Source: JAICXG01 sp036494545 (lineage in GTDB: Bacteria > Verrucomicrobiota > Verrucomicrobiia > Chthoniobacterales > UBA10450). From it: a stretch of 64,000 nt of DNA. The translations under genes were made by a program, and so were the position numbers. Shown here one piece after another: positions 59,864-64,000 of the stretch; the stretch's first letter is position 1, and every line of letters starts with the position of its first letter. The notes beneath the pieces are model-generated. The model was given only the letters and a program-made list of their open reading frames with translations, was not told the DNA's origin and ran no database searches. The stretch spans positions 1 through 64,000 of the forward strand of contig DASXOB010000006.1 of assembly GCA_036494545.1 (NCBI GenBank). Reading direction: 5' to 3'.

Positions 59864-60535
59864 CTATGGAGTTTCATATGGCGGTTCATCGGTCGCAATC
59901 GGAGTGACTTGAGCCGGCGGGTTAATCAGGTTGAAGATCAGGGCCGCAACGATGGCTGCACCGAAATTGGCCACCAGATACAGCCAAAGATTGCTCCAGG
60001 CTGAAATTCCAAGAACCGAAATGCCTACCGCGACCGCCGGGTTAAAGGCGCCACCCGAGATATCACCGACCGCGAAGGCTCCGGTCATGACAGTCATGCC
60101 TATGGCCAGGCCATAGAACGAATTGCCCGACGTGCCCTCGGCGGTGGCAGCGTTTAGAACGACATAGACGAGCGCAAAGGTGAAGAGAAACTCTGCCAGG
60201 AAAGCAGGTCCCATGTTTGGGGCAATCGGTGTAACGGCAATTCCGGCTCGCAATATTTTGCTCGTCAGCAGGGCCGCGACCGTGGCGCCGATCAACTGCG
60301 CTATGATATAAGGCACCACGTCGCCTGGCTTGACCTTACCCCGGATCAGGATACCAAGGGTCACCGCCGGATTATAGTGAGCGCCTGAGATATGTCCGCC
60401 GGCGAAAACCATCACCATCAGAGCGGCGCCAATGGCAAGTGGTGCAATCACACCGGCACCAGCACCAATCCCGGTGCAGCCAATGGTCAGGACGAGAAAG
60501 AACGTGCCAATGAATTCTGCAATGTATTTATTCAT
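59864..60535 (-). CDS. Aquaporin/MIP-family channel with altered selectivity position
   Basis: The 223-residue protein has six membrane spans and two NPA half-helices: HISGAHYNPAVTLG (NPA 55-57) and ISGGAFNPAVAVG (NPA 165-167). In water and glycerol channels the second NPA is followed by Arg, which forms the ar/R filter; here it is Val. Substrate preference may therefore differ from AqpZ or GlpF, for instance larger or less polar solutes, but that is inference. It is a stand-alone gene between the secreted protein and the SpoIIAA-like gene. Confidence 0.9.
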   Translation of the reverse strand: MNKYIAEFIGTFFLVLTIGCTGIGAGAGVIAPLAIGAALMVMVFAGGHISGAHYNPAVTLGILIRGKVKPGDVVPYIIAQLIGATVAALLTSKILRAGIAVTPIAPNMGPAFLAEFLFTFALVYVVLNAATAEGTSGNSFYGLAIGMTVMTGAFAVGDISGGAFNPAVAVGISVLGISAWSNLWLYLVANFGAAIVAALIFNLINPPAQVTPIATDEPPYETP

Positions 60536-60665
60536 ATCAAGTTTCTAGTTACGAACGCGATTGCGCCTTATATGCACTGGGAGTGACGGCAGAGTAAATC
60601 TTTATTTTGAATGGTTAGCCAGTGTGAAATGAGATTCACGGAAATCGAAAACCGGCGTCCCTCGC

Positions 60666-61112
60666 TCACGCGTCTCCTTCCCGGCTCGTAGGAGCTGTCA
60701 GTCGTGCAACTGGCACGTTAAGCCATTTCGCCGCCGCTCTTCGTTCTTGAAAGATATGAACCTTGATCGGTGAGCCTTGAGTCAGGAGTGCATGCAGCCG
60801 CGCGTAGTGGATGGCTGTAGCATCGGTCGCCAAAATGGCAGACTTAACCGGCGGCCGGCCGGAGTAAGAAAGACGCCGATATAGAGAAATGTGAAGAATA
60901 TATTGGAAATTCAGATCAATCGCCTCCGCGTCCACCGTATCGGTGAATCGATTGAAGGGCTGCTTCAGGGAAAACTCCAACTCTCCAAGAACCTTGATGG
61001 CGCGATTGACCGACGCCTCATTTAAAACGCCTCGGGGTCGGTAGCAGAGCAGTCGGAGATCGTCAAAGAATTCGACATCGGGTGGGAATTGTATGTTAGA
61101 TGGCAGCTTCAT
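60666..61112 (-). CDS. SpoIIAA-like (STAS-fold) protein
   Basis: A 148-residue soluble protein: LPSNIQFPPDVEFFDDLRLL, CYRPRGVLNEASVNRAIKVL, FNRFTDTVDAEAIDLNFQYI and KSAILATDATAIHYARLHAL form the alternating alpha/beta pattern of SpoIIAA-like proteins (related to STAS domains). These are thought to bind lipids or partner proteins; the role is open. The frame extends to 61154 with another ATG; MKLPSN at 61112 is preferred because the fold begins there. Confidence 0.55.
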   Translation of the reverse strand: MKLPSNIQFPPDVEFFDDLRLLCYRPRGVLNEASVNRAIKVLGELEFSLKQPFNRFTDTVDAEAIDLNFQYILHISLYRRLSYSGRPPVKSAILATDATAIHYARLHALLTQGSPIKVHIFQERRAAAKWLNVPVARLTAPTSREGDA

Positions 61113-61276
61113 TGCGTGAGATTGTTTTCCGTCGCCGGCATTTATTGCCACCATATAAGATCGCGGGCGGATCCAAAGAGCGATGCAGAGCCAATCATGC
61201 TCATTCGATCAGGCGGAAATCTGATTCCCTTGACGATCTGCCTGGCCTTTAAGCTGATTTCGCATTGACTCTCCTC

Positions 61277-62580
61277 TCAAAAGTTAAGATTGGCTCTTAA
61301 TCCCAGCACGGTGGCGGTATCGACACTCCGCAGCACCGAGTCCACCACTTGCAAGTCGAGAGTCAGGCGAGCTGCGGGAGTGATGGCGATGTTGTAATAG
61401 CACTCGAAACCCTGGCTGGATTCTTCGACTCCCAGAAAGTAGTAATCTCAATGTTTGATTCCGGTTGTAGTAATAGCCGAGACCATAGGTGTCATTTGGC
61501 CGCACAGGAATCAAACCGCGTCCGCCAATTCCGCCGCTGACTGAAATGTCGATTGGATTGGTTTCTTCATCGGCAAATCCGACTCGCGCAAAAAGGCCAA
61601 AGCCCTGGTGTTTGGCGGCGCCACTCATCTCGATTAAAACTGGTCCGCTATCATCGACATAGAGATATTGAAAAGCACTCCAGTAAACCGCCCACGTGCT
61701 GTTTTGCTTCGGGATGGACAATCCTTCTCCCGGACGGAAGACGAGCCGGGTATTCAAGTGGGCAAAGTCTTGATTAAAAGAATAAAGGCCGCCGAGATTC
61801 ATTCCTCCCGGCAGATTTCCCAAAGCATATCTAAGATCCAGTTCCCCGGTCCAGGTCGTCCCTTCGTCGAAATCATCAAAGCCGCTGCTAAGCGATGAGT
61901 CGGCCGTGTTGCAGACTGTATTTGTAAGCGTGATTCCCCCTTTCGCGGAAGGAGGAACGGGCATCCAGATGACGCTCGTGGCCAGCGTGCTGTAAGGCAG
62001 GCGCAAACTTAGCGCCGGATTAAAGATCATGTTTGCGTTCATGAACTGAGTGACTCCGCGGCCGGACGCGAATTCGTTAGGGTCGCCATCCAGCGTATCT
62101 ACCTTTCCCAGGACTGTGCCGACGTTCGGCGAGAGGAACTGGACCCAGGCGAGGTCGGTGATGGTAAGACCGATGTCTTTGTCCAAGGTGCTGTTGAGTG
62201 GAAACAAGGCTTGCGTATTGACAGGAAGGATCGGGCCGGCGTCAGCGTTGACAGAGTCGCCATAGCGGGATTCTGCCCGAAACTTGATGAGAGCTCCGGG
62301 TAGCACACCCATGCGCATGAGGTCCAGATTGATCGTGTAATTCAGATTAGCGCCATACTCAGTGGTCCGATCGTTGCCACCACTAGCAACACCCTGAACG
62401 AACTGCGTCCATTCAACTCCAACCTGAACGCCTTTATTGGCAAGATCGGTGCGCGCGCCGCCCCAGTCACCGGTAAGGTACGCGTTACTCCAGAAGGTGG
62501 CCGAGTAATCAGGAATCGGCAGGATTCCCGCCGGACTAGCCGCCGGGGCTGGTGAGGGTAACAATATACTTGACAGACCG
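61277..62580 (-). pseudogene. OprB-like carbohydrate porin, 5'-truncated and frameshifted
   Basis: The OprB beta-barrel is recognisable from YSATFWSNAYLTGDWGGART through NYTINLDLMRMGVLPGALIK, VLGKVDTLDGDPNEFASGRG and FARVGFADEETNPIDISVSG. Near 61440 the frame shifts: the correct end (FLGVEESSQGFECYYNIAIT, PAARLTLDLQVVDS, ATVLGLRANLNF) lies in another frame and stops at 61277. The signal peptide and first strands are missing, because the gene runs into the transposase element at about 62580. The frame stays open upstream, but only as antisense of the transposase. Intact OprB carries sugars across the outer membrane; this copy is dead. Confidence 0.85.
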
Positions 62581-62604
62581 TTTTCACCTATGTAAATTCC
62601 CCTC

Positions 62605-63576
62605 ATGAACGAAACTCCCACTACGTTGCTTGAGGCGGTCCAATACTTCGGCGACCCAGATAACGCTTTGGACTTTTTCGCTGCCGTTCGCTGGCCGCGT
62701 GGCGTGGTTTGTCCGCGCTGCGGTTCCAAGGGCGTTACGTTCCTGAAAAACGCGCGAGTGTGGAAGTGTAAGACTCCGCATCCGTCGCAGAAGTTTTCCG
62801 CCAAAGTCGGAACGGTGTTTGAAGATTCGCCGATTGGTTTGGAAAAGTGGCTTCCCGCCATCTGGCTTACGGCCAACTGTAAGAATGGCGTCAGCTCCTA
62901 TGAGCTTGCTCGCGCTCTTGGCGTCACGCAAAAGACCGCGTGGTTTATGTTGCAGCGCATCCGGCTTGGAATGCAGGATGGCGGCATTGAGAAGATGAAA
63001 GGCCGCGTGGAAGCCGACGAAACGTTTATCGGCGCAAAGGCGCGCAACATGCACAAAGGCAAGCGGCCAGCCGGAACGGGTGTTGTCGGCAAGACTGCCG
63101 TTATGGGCTTGCTTGAACGCAACGCGCCTGACAGGCTCTCTCGCGTGCGCTGCAAAGTCGTTCCCACCACTCGCCGGAAAGACCTTGACCCAATCGTTCG
63201 CGAACACGTCGAGAAAGGCTCTGAGGTTTTCACGGATGCGCTGCTGTCCTATGAGAAGCTTTCCGATGCATACGCGCATCAGGTGATTGATCATGCCGAG
63301 TGTTACGCAAAAGATCACGTCCACACTAACAGCTTGGAAAACTTTTGGTCGCTGCTCAAACGAGCACTCAAAGGAACCTACGTGAACGTCGAACCGTTTC
63401 ATCTGTTTCGCTACTTGGATGAACAAGCCTTTCGGTTTAACGAGCGCGGCGATAATGACGCTGGACGTTTCACGAAAGCCCTTGCTGGCGTTGTCGGCAA
63501 AGGTCTGAAATATGCCAAGCTCATTGCTGCTGAAGGCGGTGATGGTCCCTACCCCGAGACGTGGGAAACGGCATAA
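62605..63576 (+). mobile_element. IS1595-family (ISXO2-like) transposase
   Basis: The 323-residue transposase has an N-terminal zinc ribbon (C36-x2-C39, C55), a helical region (GLEKWLPAIWL, SSYELARALGVTQKTAWFML) and the DDE-type core: D138 (VEADETFIG), D211 (VFTDALLSYE) and N242/E245 (TNSLENFWSLLKRALKGTY). It is intact and full length. It abuts the truncated 5' end of the OprB porin, so the insertion probably destroyed that gene. I could not identify matching terminal inverted repeats or target duplications by eye. Confidence 0.93.
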
Positions 63577-63603
63577 AAGCGAGTTGATGCGCTAATGGCA
63601 TGA

Positions 63604-63765
63604 CTAGAAGACACTCGCGAAGAAAAGACCGAGCAAAAGCGCACCAGCCACAATTACGACAGCTAAAACAAAAGAGTAGATGGCGTCGATTACTATCCCC
63701 CCTTTTGTCTCCGACCGGTAGAATCGGGACTTTTGTTGGATTCGTGATTGCAGTCCTCTGCGCAT
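63604..63765 (-). CDS. Possible 53-residue single-span membrane protein
   Basis: A basic N-terminus (MRRGLQSRIQQKSRFYRSE) precedes one strong membrane helix (IYSFVLAVVIVAGALLLGLF) ending just before the stop. The composition looks like a real small membrane protein, but it overlaps the N-terminal part of a plus-strand frame and lies beside a transposon, so it may be chance. Confidence 0.3.
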   Translation of the reverse strand: MRRGLQSRIQQKSRFYRSETKGGIVIDAIYSFVLAVVIVAGALLLGLFFASVF

Positions 63766-64000
63766 ACTATCAATTTCGGACAAAGTTATCGGTCGAACCC
63801 GACTCCCCTATAAAATCTAAGTCCCTTATTAATACACCATTTCGGGTGACTAACGAAAGCGCTCTTCCGATCTATAATATCACTCAACAGTGGCATATTG
63901 AATGTGGTCGGGGAGGGATTGGGCCAGATGCGCTGCAAAAACCACAGTTCACCGTATTAAGAGCGCTGGAGATGGATACGGAATCTACTGGCGCGTTCGC
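63705..64000 (+). CDS. N-terminal part of a membrane-anchored protein, runs off the window
   Basis: From a possible TTG at 63705 (or GTG 63744) the frame reads GTFVGFVIAVLCAYYQFRTK, one membrane helix, then SVEPDSPIKSK and a soluble domain TPFRVTNESALPIYNITQQW that continues past the window edge. Helix plus NxPFxVTNESxLPIYN is a style I associate with many uncharacterised anchored proteins. The start is uncertain because the frame is open upstream as well. Confidence 0.5.
   Translation, partial: MSPTGRIGTFVGFVIAVLCAYYQFRTKLSVEPDSPIKSKSLINTPFRVTNESALPIYNITQQWHIECGRGGIGPDALQKPQFTVLRALEMDTESTGAF

Noticed and set aside
62584..63426. 280-codon minus-strand frame across the transposase, continuous in appearance with the porin
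   Set aside because: It lies antisense to the intact DDE transposase. The upstream extension of the porin frame is likewise antisense sequence and not part of the porin.
62520..63720. Terminal inverted repeats of the IS1595-type element
   Set aside because: Possible ends near 62560-62590 and 63690-63710 do not pair well enough to report.
1..64000. CRISPR arrays and rRNA genes
   Set aside because: No regularly spaced short direct repeats with unique spacers and no rRNA-like sequence were found; the tandem repeats present are coding.

Overview
The window is a roughly 55-60% GC bacterial chromosome segment. Gene content suggests a soil-type Verrucomicrobiota (Chthoniobacterales-like) or a close PVC relative. 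The pointers are a DUF5069 protein, a Pup-ligase/deamidase family protein without a visible proteasome, an hpnH-shc hopanoid pair, a PadR/acidobacterial-type (ADOP) permease pair and an OprB-like porin. The lineage is an inference from families recognised by eye; no search was run.

0-6.2 kb is the end of a surface-polysaccharide locus: the 3' end of a probable envelope glycoconjugate gene (+), then convergent to it three tightly packed minus-strand genes (coiled-coil SAM methyltransferase, tandem GT4-GT4 glycosyltransferase, GT4 glycosyltransferase). 6.2-12.4 kb holds minus-strand peptide-handling genes: TMEM198-like membrane protein, M28 aminopeptidase, oligopeptide-binding lipoprotein and M3 oligopeptidase. 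12.4-21.5 kb is housekeeping: MarC protein, CoA-binding protein, hopanoid genes hpnH and shc behind a promoter that would give a nearly leaderless message, TPR protein, PpiD/SurA-like foldase, Dop/PafA-family enzyme, DUF5069 protein, a 51-residue membrane protein and pterin carbinolamine dehydratase. 21.6-31 kb holds a CgeB-like glycosyltransferase, a frameshifted CadC-like regulator, a lectin-metalloprotease fusion, a cytoplasmic GH13 amylase and a transthyretin-domain protein. 31-35 kb holds a decayed hsdR tail, the ADOP permease with its PadR regulator and tRNA-Arg(ACG).

35-57 kb is accessory DNA: secreted proteins, a decayed DNA methylase tail, a sigma-like gene, and a compact plus-strand cassette (41.5-55.1 kb) of three very large uncharacterised proteins, a subtilisin-fold protease with an altered oxyanion position and a DUF6603 protein. 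A TIR-DUF6940 fusion follows, then a broken tyrosine integrase. The cassette genes are separated by 1-5 nt or overlap by 4 nt, so they almost certainly form one operon. It is the best candidate here for an undescribed system. 57.4-64 kb returns to ordinary genes (DUF4105 protein, aquaporin-like channel, SpoIIAA-like protein) and ends with an OprB porin truncated next to an IS1595-type transposase.

A 9-mer, GCCTAACGA, recurs about 16 times by hand count (about 0.5 expected from base composition), on both strands and in several reading frames. It is absent from the 40-56 kb accessory block. It behaves like a genome-wide signature, possibly a DNA-uptake-type or chromosome-architecture motif, and marks the block as foreign.
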